Assembly: GCA_045539625.1 (NCBI GenBank)
Contig: JAZQFS010000016.1
Coordinates: forward strand, 1-64,000
Source: UMGS1387 sp045539625
GTDB taxonomy: Bacteria > Bacillota > Clostridia > Oscillospirales > CAG-382
Reading direction: 5' to 3'
Length of the DNA: 64,000 nucleotides
Shown one piece after another: positions 44,581 to 53,042 of the stretch (its first letter is position 1; each line of letters opens with the position of its first letter). The position numbers and the translations under genes were made by a program. The notes below the pieces were generated by a model. That model did not search any database, was not told the DNA's origin, and worked only from the letters and a program-made list of their open reading frames with translations.

Positions 44581-44655
44581 TACTTCACCTCCTATCGTTT
44601 TTGAGATAAATATTTTCTATAATACGAACTCGTTCTTATTAATATTGATATCATT

Positions 44656-47526
44656 CTATTTTTCAGAGAACAATTTAGAAAATAATTCATCTATTTCTTC
44701 ATATATCAGCTTATGAAAAACTTCCTTTTCAAAAAATCTAAATATTACAGAACTTCCTCTACTTATAATATCTTTTTCGTTTTTTCCTAGTTTTAAAAGA
44801 TTGTTTTTATAAAAATCATCTAATTCTCTAAATATATGTATTGGCTCTAAGGAAAATTCTATTATTGGTTTCGTCAGGCAAGATTCTTTATTAGCAATTT
44901 CTATATATTCATAACCACTGTTTTTACCATTACGATATACAATTGCTATGGTTTGAGTGTTTTTATACACAGAAGACAGTATAGGAATGTACTCATGAGA
45001 TATTTCATAAACTGCTTTTTTTACTAATTCTACTATCCTTTTTACTTTTTTTAATAGCTGTTCGTCCGAGTATACCGAATCAACATAATAACATCTTTCG
45101 GATGGAGTCATATCTTCCTTAATGTCTAGAAAGTTTTCTACTACTATTTTTTTGCTTATTAACAAGTTACATAACGCTTCTATTAAAGATGCATTTTTCA
45201 CTTTATTGGTTGTATCACAAACATATGAAATAATACTTTCCACATCATTTTCATATAAACTCAACCTTTTATTTCCGATCCTTATATCTTTTAATAAATT
45301 TTGCACCTTTTCAACTAATAAGACATCTATTTCGGTGTCGAATACTGTTTTGTTGCTTAAAGCTTCTTTCATCTGTGTCTTAATTAAATCTATGGCTATC
45401 TCCCTGGAAGAGTCAAACCCATATGAAAGAAGTTCGAGATTATAATATCGTTGATGAATACCTCTGGATGAAAAAACAGAAGAGAAAATTGGAGAACTAA
45501 ATCCATCTTTTGAAATAATCATAGGGGCATTACCTGTGGAAATTGTTGCTTCAATTTGGGTGCTTTCATCACTACCATTGTATATAACCATTGATATTGA
45601 ACCATCAACGAAATTTATAGTTCCTTTAATACAAGCTTTGCCGATATCCAGCAATGTATACCCATCGAATGAATGTTTTATATTGTAAAAATACTTTTCA
45701 ACTATATTAGTATAACTTTTTAAAATCTGTTCAAAGTATGCCTCTGCATACTCACTGTTTAAATCTTCTTCAACAGTAGTAAAGTTCCTTCTTGACTTTG
45801 TAGCCTTTATGTATAATTTTAAATTGTAATTCTCAAGATAATCTAAAACGATATTTTGTTTTTTTTGATTAGATATTATACCGGTTAAATAACAGATTAT
45901 CTCGTAGTATTTTTCTTTGTTTATTACTTTATCCAACCACCCACATATATCCTCGGGATTCATTTTGGAAACATACAGGGCTACAAAAAATTCCTGTATG
46001 GCTTTATGGAAAAATTTAATTCCTTGAGCCCCTTTGCATATTATGCCTGTTTCCCATATTATCTCGTATATTTTTTCTGCTTTGCCAGATTCACAGAATT
46101 CGCTTAATGTTTCGAAAAATAAATCTGTACTATCTTCTTCATCATAAGTGAGTACTGCATATTTTGAAAGAGTTTGTTTAATTATGCTTTCTTCGTATAA
46201 TGAACAAGACATGTTTTTAATTTTCTCATCTATATACATTTCGAATAACGACGAATGATTTGATGGGATTTTATACGTGCTGCTTTTTAAGACAAGCGAT
46301 ATGAACAACTTAAAAAACAGTGGCGTTCTTATTAATTCCAACAATCTGGTTGGTATATGATGAATGTTAAATGGTATCATATCATTTGAGTACAGTTTAA
46401 GCAACTCTTGTAGCTTTTCATCTGACAATTTTTCAAGTGTATACTTGGTAAAATCGATACATAAGTCGTCCTTGTAATTCTGTTCTCTTGATGTAACCAC
46501 AATAATATTTGAGGTATATCGTCTTAACTGATGCAATTCATATAGCAATTCATCATAATTGTGTTTTACCTCATCTAAAGCATCAAAAAGTATTATGAAT
46601 CCGCCCTCATTGATTCTCTTTTCTACATATTCCTTTGTTGCAAATGGGAGGATAACACCTAGTTCTTTAAGAACACCTTCAACTATTGACTTATATACTT
46701 TCCCAAAATATCTCCCCTCTAAAACAACGGGAATTTTATCGTCTGACTCGTTATATTTTAGCAAATAATCTCTTAACATCATATAAATCAGATGTGTTTT
46801 TCCACCGCCGGGTTCAGAAACAATGATTTTGCTAGTATTATCTATAATATCCGTATAGTTTTGAACTTCAGTATCTATTCGAAGATTTGGAGAGTATAAA
46901 GTTTTTTCAAGAGTTCTATCTACGCTTACATACAATTCTTCTGTGCATTTTGTACGCATTACATTTTTGTAAGGTTCGTATATGCCTACCTTGTTCCATG
47001 TATCTTTATATTCCGAAGAGTTTTTGATTTTTAATATGTTTTGGTAGTTTAATCTATTAATTTCATCCCACTTCGCAGGAATTTCACTAACCAAACATGA
47101 AAAAACACATGTGTCAGAATAGTTTGCATTAACTATATACCCCTCAATATTAACCCCATTAGATATCATATATGCAACAGATTTTGTCCATGCTGAATAA
47201 AATACAGGTTGACCTTTAACTAATAATTTTTGCGTTGGTTTCTTCGCTTCAAAAACAAGCAAAATATGATTATATACCCATTCCAAATTACTTGGTTTAT
47301 TTTCCCTATTTTCTGCAAATTCGTTTGATGTGAATTGTAAGAAATCCGCGGCTTTCGCAGTTAATGGTTTCCCACCCTCGTAACCATATACAGGAAATTC
47401 TTCTGCTCGTAGTTCTATAGGATAACACAGTAATTCAAGTAAGGGCACTATTAGTTTACTTCTTACTTCTGCCTCGGATTGTATATTCTGTTTTAAAAAA
47501 CATTCTATTAGTTCAGATACATTCAT
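44656..47526 (-). CDS. PD-(D/E)xK nuclease-NACHT NTPase, probable anti-phage protein
   Basis: 956 residues. The N-terminus has EAEVRSKLIVPLL, Asp61 in KAADFLQF and E93-A-K95 in LLVFEAKK, the D...ExK arrangement of HsdR-like restriction nuclease domains. A NACHT module follows with Walker A EPGGGKTH (Lys243) and Walker B FIILFDALDE (~310-319), then a winged-helix/helical region (FFHKAIQEFF) and ~400 C-terminal residues of unknown sensor function. NACHT proteins with nuclease effectors are known bacterial phage-defence proteins that oligomerise on sensing infection. The gene is markedly AT-rich compared with the housekeeping region and lies 8 bp after a Fic toxin gene, with which it may be co-transcribed. 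Confidence 0.8.
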   Translation of the reverse strand: MNVSELIECFLKQNIQSEAEVRSKLIVPLLELLCYPIELRAEEFPVYGYEGGKPLTAKAADFLQFTSNEFAENRENKPSNLEWVYNHILLVFEAKKPTQKLLVKGQPVFYSAWTKSVAYMISNGVNIEGYIVNANYSDTCVFSCLVSEIPAKWDEINRLNYQNILKIKNSSEYKDTWNKVGIYEPYKNVMRTKCTEELYVSVDRTLEKTLYSPNLRIDTEVQNYTDIIDNTSKIIVSEPGGGKTHLIYMMLRDYLLKYNESDDKIPVVLEGRYFGKVYKSIVEGVLKELGVILPFATKEYVEKRINEGGFIILFDALDEVKHNYDELLYELHQLRRYTSNIIVVTSREQNYKDDLCIDFTKYTLEKLSDEKLQELLKLYSNDMIPFNIHHIPTRLLELIRTPLFFKLFISLVLKSSTYKIPSNHSSLFEMYIDEKIKNMSCSLYEESIIKQTLSKYAVLTYDEEDSTDLFFETLSEFCESGKAEKIYEIIWETGIICKGAQGIKFFHKAIQEFFVALYVSKMNPEDICGWLDKVINKEKYYEIICYLTGIISNQKKQNIVLDYLENYNLKLYIKATKSRRNFTTVEEDLNSEYAEAYFEQILKSYTNIVEKYFYNIKHSFDGYTLLDIGKACIKGTINFVDGSISMVIYNGSDESTQIEATISTGNAPMIISKDGFSSPIFSSVFSSRGIHQRYYNLELLSYGFDSSREIAIDLIKTQMKEALSNKTVFDTEIDVLLVEKVQNLLKDIRIGNKRLSLYENDVESIISYVCDTTNKVKNASLIEALCNLLISKKIVVENFLDIKEDMTPSERCYYVDSVYSDEQLLKKVKRIVELVKKAVYEISHEYIPILSSVYKNTQTIAIVYRNGKNSGYEYIEIANKESCLTKPIIEFSLEPIHIFRELDDFYKNNLLKLGKNEKDIISRGSSVIFRFFEKEVFHKLIYEEIDELFSKLFSEK

Positions 47527-47534
47527 TTATATAA

Positions 47535-48158
47535 TTACTCCTTGAATCTGTCTTTGCTATTACTATCACATGTCTTTTTCAACACAGCCACCAAAACCTT
47601 ATGATCATACACTGACTGTATTGAAGCTGACAATAATTCTTCTTTATCAACATTGCCCCAATTTACATCATACCCCATTCGTTTTGCCATAAGACGAATA
47701 AATTCACGAATGGGACGTCCGTTACCTTCTCTGAATGGATGAATTATGTTGAGTTCCGCCATAACATATGCAAGATTATCAAAAACCTTTTCTTCATTTG
47801 ATTCTCTTAACATATTCTTTTCTTTTATCTTTGCAAACACTTTATCAAGCTCTCTGTCAATCAAGTTCGGAGGATAGAACATTGTATCAGCTTTACTGAT
47901 TTGTTCTCGTCTGAGTTTTCCCGCAAACGAGTAAATATCTTCAAATATAAACTTGTGTATATTCATAAGATGGGCTTTTGTAAAATTACCCTTGATGGGA
48001 TTTTTCAAAAGCTCCATTTGTTTAATTAAGGTTATTTCTTCCTCAGCCGTTTTTAAAATACTGTTATCTGTTATGTTCAGCTTGTTTTTCAACACATTGC
48101 TGTTTGGATAACAATAAATAGATTGTGTAGTGGTATATACTTCGTATTTTGAAAACAT
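47535..48158 (-). CDS. Fic-domain AMP-transferase toxin
   Basis: 207 residues. The Fic motif HPFREGNGRPIREF (His140 to Arg148) is complete, so the enzyme should AMPylate targets; class I Fic toxins such as VbhT/FicT modify gyrase and topoisomerase IV. There is no inhibitory helix in the protein itself; the antitoxin is the preceding gene, 2 bp upstream. An operon of antitoxin, toxin and NACHT protein is suggested by the spacing. Confidence 0.88.
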   Translation of the reverse strand: MFSKYEVYTTTQSIYCYPNSNVLKNKLNITDNSILKTAEEEITLIKQMELLKNPIKGNFTKAHLMNIHKFIFEDIYSFAGKLRREQISKADTMFYPPNLIDRELDKVFAKIKEKNMLRESNEEKVFDNLAYVMAELNIIHPFREGNGRPIREFIRLMAKRMGYDVNWGNVDKEELLSASIQSVYDHKVLVAVLKKTCDSNSKDRFKE

Positions 48159-48160
48159 AA

Positions 48161-48532
48161 TTATACCCTCTGCATATATTTTCGTTTAAGCTCTTCAATC
48201 ATTTGGGTATAGCTAATTTTACCGCTGTCAATTCTTTTCAGGTTTTCTATCCCGCTTTTACTTACTTTCATACCTTCTACCGCAAAAGTACCTTTAAGGT
48301 TTTTCAAATTACTTTCAAAATTGTTGGATTCCATAACAGTTTTATTTCTCCAATCTGTATATTTACCGGACTTGATTCTGGCATCAGCAGGCTTTTGTGC
48401 ATTTTTAGGCAAAAGCCATGCACCGGCAATTTTTGTTGCACCTTCAATTCTGCCTTCGTTGCATAATACGGTAATTCTTCTGATAGAAATACCCCACATC
48501 AAGCTTGCTTCTTTTATTGTTAGTATATCCAC
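48161..48532 (-). CDS. HTH-VbhA-type antitoxin for the Fic toxin
   Basis: About 123 residues from a GTG at 48532 with AGAGG 7 nt upstream. The frame extends to 48583, but this overlaps the promoter. The N-terminus is a MerR/excisionase-like helix-turn-helix (LTIKEASLMWGISIRRI) that could bind the operon's own promoter. The C-terminus carries TFAVEGM, which fits the (S/T)xxxE(G/N) inhibitory motif of class I Fic antitoxins, followed by IENLKRIDSGKIS as in VbhA-like proteins. It blocks ATP placement in the Fic active site. Fusion of a DNA-binding domain to a VbhA-like helix makes it both antitoxin and probable autorepressor. Confidence 0.75.
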   Translation of the reverse strand: MDILTIKEASLMWGISIRRITVLCNEGRIEGATKIAGAWLLPKNAQKPADARIKSGKYTDWRNKTVMESNNFESNLKNLKGTFAVEGMKVSKSGIENLKRIDSGKISYTQMIEELKRKYMQRV

Positions 48533-48554
48533 AATGGCACCTCTTTTTGCTAAT

Positions 48555-48583
48555 ATTATATACCACATTTGGAACAATGTCAA
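48555..48583 (-). promoter_or_regulatory. Promoter of the antitoxin-Fic-NACHT operon
   Basis: On the minus strand a perfect TTGACA (48583-48578), 17-nt spacer, perfect TATAAT (48560-48555), 22 bp before the GTG start. Such strength suggests repression by the HTH antitoxin. Confidence 0.85.
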
Positions 48584-48625
48584 TGTTTATAATTTTCCAA
48601 AGTGTAAAAATTAGTGCAAGTTACA

Positions 48626-49249
48626 TTATTCCTTAACTGTATCTAAATTCAGTGCAAGTCTTGCAGTATTTCTGTCTTTAAGACTTGCCTTATCATATGC
48701 TCTTGCAACCTCATACGCATTTGCAGAAAGCTCACTTGGCATATATGCTTTGCCGCCTGCCCACACTTCGAGCGGTACATTCAGCGTTTCTGATAACTGC
48801 ATTGCAATAGGAAGAGGTGCGTCCTTCATCCTTCGGGTTATAATAGAACGTACTTGTCTGTCGGTAAGCCCGGTAACTCTTACAATATCGGAAATATATA
48901 ACCCCATTTTCATTGTTACCTCAATGAAAATCTTGTAAAAAGGAAGACCTTCAAGCTCGTTGCATAACTCTTCGTACACTGCTTCCGATTCGGTATCACC
49001 CAAAAGGTAATCAACTGAAACCTTTAATTTTTCGGCATACTTGCTTACCTGTTCAATTTTGGGTGAACGCTGTCCAAGCTCGTAACGGCTGAGTATCTGT
49101 TTTGAAGTACCAAGCATTTTAGCAAATTCATCTTGCGAGAGCCCTTTTTCTTTACGAAGTTCTCGTAGTCTTTCTCCAAACGAAGTAAAATGCAAATCCA
49201 CATCGGGCAGGCTGTCTATAACAGCCTGTTCTTTTTTGCTGTCATTCAT
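48626..49249 (-). CDS. XRE/CI-like transcriptional regulator
   Basis: About 207 residues from the ATG at 49249 (AAAGGAG upstream). A Cro/CI-type HTH follows: FGERLRELRKEKGLSQDEFA ... TSKQILSRYELGQRSP. The C-terminal half has a second helical segment (DIVRVTGLTDRQVRSI) rather than a protease domain, so it is not a LexA-type repressor. It is divergent from the excisionase-like genes, with a palindrome-rich spacer between, as in mobile-element immunity regions. It likely controls excision or maintenance of the island. Confidence 0.85.
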   Translation of the reverse strand: MNDSKKEQAVIDSLPDVDLHFTSFGERLRELRKEKGLSQDEFAKMLGTSKQILSRYELGQRSPKIEQVSKYAEKLKVSVDYLLGDTESEAVYEELCNELEGLPFYKIFIEVTMKMGLYISDIVRVTGLTDRQVRSIITRRMKDAPLPIAMQLSETLNVPLEVWAGGKAYMPSELSANAYEVARAYDKASLKDRNTARLALNLDTVKE

Positions 49250-49348
49250 ATCACTCAAACTCCTTTGTTTGTAATTCTGCACATATCTACATACATATTA
49301 TAACTCATTAAATCCACATTGTCAATATCTTTTGTAAAATTATATGAA

Positions 49349-49420
49349 TTTGTCGACAAACGGTTGACAAACGGCGAAATATACTGTAAAATAGCATTGT
49401 CAACCGTACGGTGACACAAT
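49349..49420 (+). promoter_or_regulatory. Divergent operator and promoter of the xis-like genes
   Basis: A perfect palindrome TTTGTCGACAAA (49349-49360) directly precedes TTGACA (49364-49369), 17-nt spacer, TAAAAT (49387-49392). A second, imperfect palindrome, ATTGTCAACCG-TA-CGGTGACACAAT arms (49396-49420), covers the expected start point. A further GTTGACAAACGG half-site overlaps the -35. This arrangement would let the adjacent XRE protein block the promoter. Confidence 0.65.
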
Positions 49421-49488
49421 GCAGACGATTCAAGGAGGTGTCTAAAAATGATATTAATATTCGGATAAACCCGAAAGAAATTCCAAGC

Positions 49489-49611
49489 ATGGAGAAAAAA
49501 TTACTGTGTGCTACTTTTCTTGATGCAGTTATACGGTTTTACCAAAATCCCAATAACGAGCTTGCATTCAGAAAATGGTATGCGGAGAAAGGAGGAAAAG
49601 TCAATGGATGA
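49489..49611 (+). CDS. Small hypothetical protein
   Basis: A 40-residue ORF from ATG 49489, with no clear ribosome site directly upstream; the frame is open back to 49411. A perfect AAGGAGGTG at 49432-49440 instead serves ATG 49449, which reads only six codons (MILIFG) before TAA. That leader may couple to this ORF, or a non-ATG start is used. The end overlaps the next start codon (ATGGATGA). Sequence content FLDAVIRFYQNPNNELAF is unfamiliar. Real but of unknown role. Confidence 0.4.
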   Translation: MEKKLLCATFLDAVIRFYQNPNNELAFRKWYAEKGGKVNG

Positions 49612-49834
49612 AAGAATGGAAAAAATGCTGCGAGAGAAATACCCCCATCACATACCCCTTAAAGTTGCATCAAAGTTTCTTGCAGTATCGCCCCGACAGT
49701 TATCAAAGCTAATTGCAGACGAACGAAAGCCCTTTTGTGAAATAGGTGCTAATATCGGGACAAAACAGAAGTATGCCAGAATCTATACAGGCAGAATGAT
49801 TAAGTATCTCAAAGGCGAATTGCCCTATGACTAA
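49604..49834 (+). CDS. Excisionase-like small DNA-binding protein
   Basis: 76 residues from ATG 49604 with AGGAGG upstream (the frame extends to 49508 without a site). A winged-helix/MerR-like HTH of the excisionase type is suggested by LKVASKFLAVSPRQLSKLIADE and the basic tail YTGRMIKYLKGEL. It probably directs excision or regulates element genes. It overlaps the preceding small ORF by 8 nt. Confidence 0.6.
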   Translation: MDERMEKMLREKYPHHIPLKVASKFLAVSPRQLSKLIADERKPFCEIGANIGTKQKYARIYTGRMIKYLKGELPYD

Positions 49835-49897
49835 TTAGGTAGTTTTCATTCTTGTATAGGAGGTGGTTGTCTTCCGTGGAAGCAAACAGAAATAATT

Positions 49898-49945
49898 GTC
49901 AGGTGATATGAAGGTATTGGAGCTTTTCGTATCACCTGACTTTTT
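49898..49945 (+). terminator. Intrinsic terminator or attenuator before the 357-residue gene
   Basis: GTCAGGTGATA (49898-49908) and TATCACCTGAC (49930-49940) pair over 11 bp, followed by TTTTT and then immediately the AGGTATT ribosome site of the next gene. Its position suggests attenuation of read-through from the xis-like genes. Confidence 0.75.
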
Positions 49946-49959
49946 ATATGGAGGTATTT

Positions 49960-51033
49960 ATGAAATTACACAACAACCAGTTATATCTTATACGCCACCT
50001 TATTCGTTTTAATTATCTTGATTATGAAAGCTGTCTTGATGTGCTCGACAGAGAAAACACAGGGGACAAAATTAAAATGTCCTATGCATTCAGGCCACTT
50101 ACAAAGAATAAGTACATATCTAAAAATAAAGACGGTATAGTAACAGTACTGAAAAAAGGAAAAGCTTTATTTCCAAATACAAAACCGTTGATTTCTTCGG
50201 GTGGTGAAAAAGAGCGTGTTATTCAGGTGTCAAAAACGGCGGCACTTTTGGAGAAAAATGGATGTGTCATAACGGATAGAGTACCTGACAGTCAAAAGCC
50301 ACATTTCATTCCCTCTGCATGTTGGCGTAATATTGCTCACGGAATACTTTCAACAACCCGTTTTGTTGGTATGCTTTTGGCATACGGTAAAAAGTACGCG
50401 GTTTACGACATAGGAGACGGCAGTGTTGAATGGCAGGTTCGTGCGGAAAGTTCTCTTTTCTATACAAGATACGGCTCTTACGAAACAAAGGCAAACGGAA
50501 TGATTCTTATTTGTGATGACGATAAGAAAGATGCCATTGCAACAAACATTATCCGCCAGACTATGTGGCACAGAAAAAGTCTTATGAGTGAAAATTATAC
50601 CGAGCGTGAAAGACCTGTCCGCTTTTCAAGGTCACCGATAAAGCTCAGAACACAGTATGAGCGTGTTTATCTTACAACAACGAAAACACTTAGAAAATCG
50701 TTGTTTCGGATATATAACGAGGATAATACCATAAGGAAATGTCTCAAGAACGGAACTCTAACATACGATCCCAAGATAGGAGATTTTGAAATATGGCCCG
50801 AAAGGTTTTATATAAATCCCGCATTTGACCTCTTGAAGCTTGTGTACTTCTTCTCTGCCGTCAAGCTTGATATTTACGATGAAAATGAAACCGGATGTAA
50901 ATCGGGTATCACATATTCTATAGCGATGCACAAAGAGGACAAGCCGATACTTGATATGTACGAAGATGTAAAAAACTCAAGGAGGATAAAAGTATATGAA
51001 ATTAGATCTGATGAAAACTCTCAAAAGAATTGA
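49960..51033 (+). CDS. Mobile-element protein with N-terminal winged helix; possible replication-relaxation type
   Basis: 357 residues from ATG 49960 (GGAGG upstream). The N-terminal ~70 residues look like a winged helix (LYLIRHLIRFNYLDYES ... YISKNKDGIVTVLKKGKALF). The middle has KYAVYDIGDGSVEWQVRAESSLF and a basic, helix-rich stretch, reminiscent of the replication-relaxation/MobC-like proteins of Firmicutes integrative elements. The assignment is weak. It overlaps the next gene by 38 nt, implying co-translation. Confidence 0.45.
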   Translation: MKLHNNQLYLIRHLIRFNYLDYESCLDVLDRENTGDKIKMSYAFRPLTKNKYISKNKDGIVTVLKKGKALFPNTKPLISSGGEKERVIQVSKTAALLEKNGCVITDRVPDSQKPHFIPSACWRNIAHGILSTTRFVGMLLAYGKKYAVYDIGDGSVEWQVRAESSLFYTRYGSYETKANGMILICDDDKKDAIATNIIRQTMWHRKSLMSENYTERERPVRFSRSPIKLRTQYERVYLTTTKTLRKSLFRIYNEDNTIRKCLKNGTLTYDPKIGDFEIWPERFYINPAFDLLKLVYFFSAVKLDIYDENETGCKSGITYSIAMHKEDKPILDMYEDVKNSRRIKVYEIRSDENSQKN

Positions 51034-51598
51034 AAAGAATATTAACTTCAAAGGCAAGACAGATGTTGAAAAATTGAAAGTTGCATATGAAGACACCCTG
51101 CGTTTGCGAAGTCAGCTGATTGCTATTATACATGATAAAGAACAATTCATCCATATTCCGTGTCATATATTTAACCCTGTTTTTTTCACTTGTGAGCGGA
51201 CAGAAAAGAAGAAGTCAGTCACCCTTACAATAAATGAACCGCTACCGTCAACAAAGGAATTGACAGAAGCGGTAGAAGAACACTGGATAAAAATGATTCA
51301 CGATGAGCTTGTCAGAGAAGGTAAAACGGGAATTCCTGTATTTGACAAAGCATTCGTAATGATTGAAATAACCACACCGAGAGGCACCCATAATTGTAAA
51401 GTGTGGGACACTTCAAACAGAAGTATAAATGTTATTATCAATAACATAAAAGGGATTCTTTTTATGGACGACAATTTCGAGCATATGGCATTCGCGGTGA
51501 CTGCAGACTGGGGCGAAGAAGCCAAAACAGTAATAAAAATCATAGATTTTGACGAGCAATTCAAAGCAAATCTTGACAACTTACTGGCAACTCCATGA
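50996..51598 (+). CDS. Hypothetical protein with a RusA-like C-terminal pattern
   Basis: 200 residues, AGGAGG before ATG 50996, overlapping the upstream gene. The C-terminal half runs FDKAFVMIEITTP ... VWDTSNRSINVIINNIKGILFMDDNFEHM. This is similar in spacing to RusA Holliday-junction resolvases, which have D-x-D-N then an Asp pair about 20 residues later. The first acidic pair is not fully kept (DTSN). It could be a diverged resolvase or an unrelated element protein. Confidence 0.4.
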   Translation: MKLDLMKTLKRIEKNINFKGKTDVEKLKVAYEDTLRLRSQLIAIIHDKEQFIHIPCHIFNPVFFTCERTEKKKSVTLTINEPLPSTKELTEAVEEHWIKMIHDELVREGKTGIPVFDKAFVMIEITTPRGTHNCKVWDTSNRSINVIINNIKGILFMDDNFEHMAFAVTADWGEEAKTVIKIIDFDEQFKANLDNLLATP

Positions 51599-51781
51599 CG
51601 GTTTCAAAAATGCCATAGAGAAAAAACGATTGGCACTAAAAAACATTTCGCAAAATGCCGTGTAAAACATCTATTGGCATCGATTTGTGCATCCAAAGCA
51701 AAATAAAAACTACCCAATTTCAGAGGGGTTATGTGAGGGGGATTTCGCGTAAGCGCAATTCCCGAACAGAACAGGCAGAGA

Positions 51782-51832
51782 TAAGCCCAAACCGAGTGCG
51801 CGTTTTACGCAAATCTCGTTTGGGCTTTTTGC
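51782..51832 (+). terminator. Terminator of the element genes
   Basis: AAGCCCAAAC and GTTTGGGCTT pair over 10 bp with an inner GCG..CGC stem, followed by TTTTGC. The short ORF that spans it (51655-51840) is not considered real. The stretch 51599-51951 otherwise holds a small GGGGATT/AATTCCC hairpin and the integrase upstream region. Confidence 0.75.
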
Positions 51833-51951
51833 AGGAATAAAACTAATTTAATGTAAATCATTGACGACTCACAGACACAAAGAAGAATGAGATTTTTGTG
51901 ATATGGTAAAATATATATACGAAAAATCAATGAAAAGGAGTTGTCAAAATA

Positions 51952-52791
51952 ATGAAAAAAATTACTCAAATACTAATTGAAGAATTTAAGATATTTCTTG
52001 TCAGCGAAGAGAAAAGTGATGCTACAGTAGACAAGTACATTCGTGATATCTGCGCTTTTTCAATGTGGTTAAATGGAAAGGAAGTTGACAAGCCCGCAGT
52101 CCTTGAATACAAATCGTATCTTGTTGACAATTACAAGCCTGCAAGTGTTAACTCAGTTTTATCTTCCCTAAACAGCTTTTTCACTTACAACGAGTGGTAT
52201 GACTGTAAGGTAAAGTCCTTAAAGATTCAAAAACAGATATTTGCCTCAAAGGAAAAAGAGCTTACAAAAGCAGAATATGAGAGACTTCTTGAGGCGGCAA
52301 AGTCGAAGAAGAATGAAAGACTCTACTTGTTGATGCAGACCATATGCTCAACGGGAATTCGTGTGTCAGAACTAAGATTTATAACTGTTGCTGCTGTTAA
52401 TACAGGAGTTGCTAACATCAATTGCAAAGGTAAGCTGCGTCAAGTATTTCTTCCCAAAACACTTTGTAAGGTTCTCACAAGATATATCCGAGAGCAAAAA
52501 ATAACAAGCGGCTTCGTGTTCGTATCACGAACAGGTAAACCGCTTGACAGAAGCAATATTTGGTCAGATATGAAAAAGCTCTGCGAATCCGCAGGAGTAT
52601 CAAAGGATAAAGTCTTTCCGCACAATCTTCGCCATCTTTTTGCACGCACTTACTATTCGCTTCAAAAAGATATTGTGCGCCTTGCCGACATTCTCGGTCA
52701 TTCAAGTGTGAATACGACGAGAATTTATACGATGGAAACGGGTGAGGTGCATAAGAGGCACATTGAAAAACTAGGGTTACTACGATGCTAA
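51952..52791 (+). CDS. Tyrosine recombinase, candidate invertase of the adjacent promoter segment
   Basis: 279 residues, AAAAGGAG before the ATG. An N-terminal SAM-like core-binding domain (~8-95) is followed by a catalytic domain with Arg137 (STGIRVSEL), Lys159/161, His224 and Arg227 (HNLRH), His250 (LGHSS) and nucleophile Tyr259 (RIYTME); the R-K-H-R-H-Y set is complete. The stop codon is only 9 bp from an inverted repeat whose partner lies 226 bp further on. The best reading is a DNA invertase that flips the promoter at 52970-52998. The alternative is the integrase of the neighbouring island. Confidence 0.88.
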   Translation: MKKITQILIEEFKIFLVSEEKSDATVDKYIRDICAFSMWLNGKEVDKPAVLEYKSYLVDNYKPASVNSVLSSLNSFFTYNEWYDCKVKSLKIQKQIFASKEKELTKAEYERLLEAAKSKKNERLYLLMQTICSTGIRVSELRFITVAAVNTGVANINCKGKLRQVFLPKTLCKVLTRYIREQKITSGFVFVSRTGKPLDRSNIWSDMKKLCESAGVSKDKVFPHNLRHLFARTYYSLQKDIVRLADILGHSSVNTTRIYTMETGEVHKRHIEKLGLLRC

Positions 52792-52799
52792 AATGACAT

Positions 52800-52817
52800 A
52801 ATTCCAATTATGTGGTA
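52800..52817 (+). repeat. Left inverted repeat of the invertible segment
   Basis: AATTCCAATTATGTGGTA, perfect reverse complement of 53043-53060. Similarity extends to 24 bp with two mismatches. The site is itself near-palindromic, ACATAATT-CC-AATTATGT, like the paired recombinase-binding arms of a tyrosine recombinase core site. The octamer AAATGACA precedes it directly (52792-52799). Confidence 0.85.
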
Positions 52818-52885
52818 TTAAAAATAGCAAAAATCAACTTAACTCTACACAAAAGCATTAGAATTATAAAATTACAGCACGAAAA

Positions 52886-52925
52886 GACCAATGAAAGAAA
52901 TTAAAGTTACATTGGTCTGCTTTGT
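52886..52925 (+). terminator. Hairpin inside the invertible segment
   Basis: GACCAATG / CATTGGTC (8-bp stem, 16-nt loop), then TGCTTTGTT. It may end recombinase transcripts, and would shield the operon from read-through so that expression depends on the invertible promoter. Confidence 0.5.
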
Positions 52926-52969
52926 TATGCCTTAATTTGTAAAAATATTATGTAGTTTTACGTAAATCA

Positions 52970-52998
52970 TTGACTTAAAACACATTTTGTGATATGAT
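52970..52998 (+). promoter_or_regulatory. Invertible promoter of the cohesin/dockerin operon
   Basis: TTGACT (52970-52975), 17-nt spacer, TATGAT (52993-52998); start point expected near 53005. The upstream GTAAATCATTGAC and the TTTTGTGATATG across the -10 also occur before the recombinase gene (51853-51904) with a longer gap, suggesting common ancestry or a shared regulator. Confidence 0.8.
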
Positions 52999-53042
52999 GA
53001 ATGGGTAAAATTGTGTTGGTATCGTCTGCAATCAAATGACAG

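Noticed and set aside
51655..51840. 61-codon plus-strand ORF after the RusA-like gene
   Set aside because: Contains the intrinsic terminator at 51782-51832 and a second hairpin; basic, low-complexity translation and no ribosome site.
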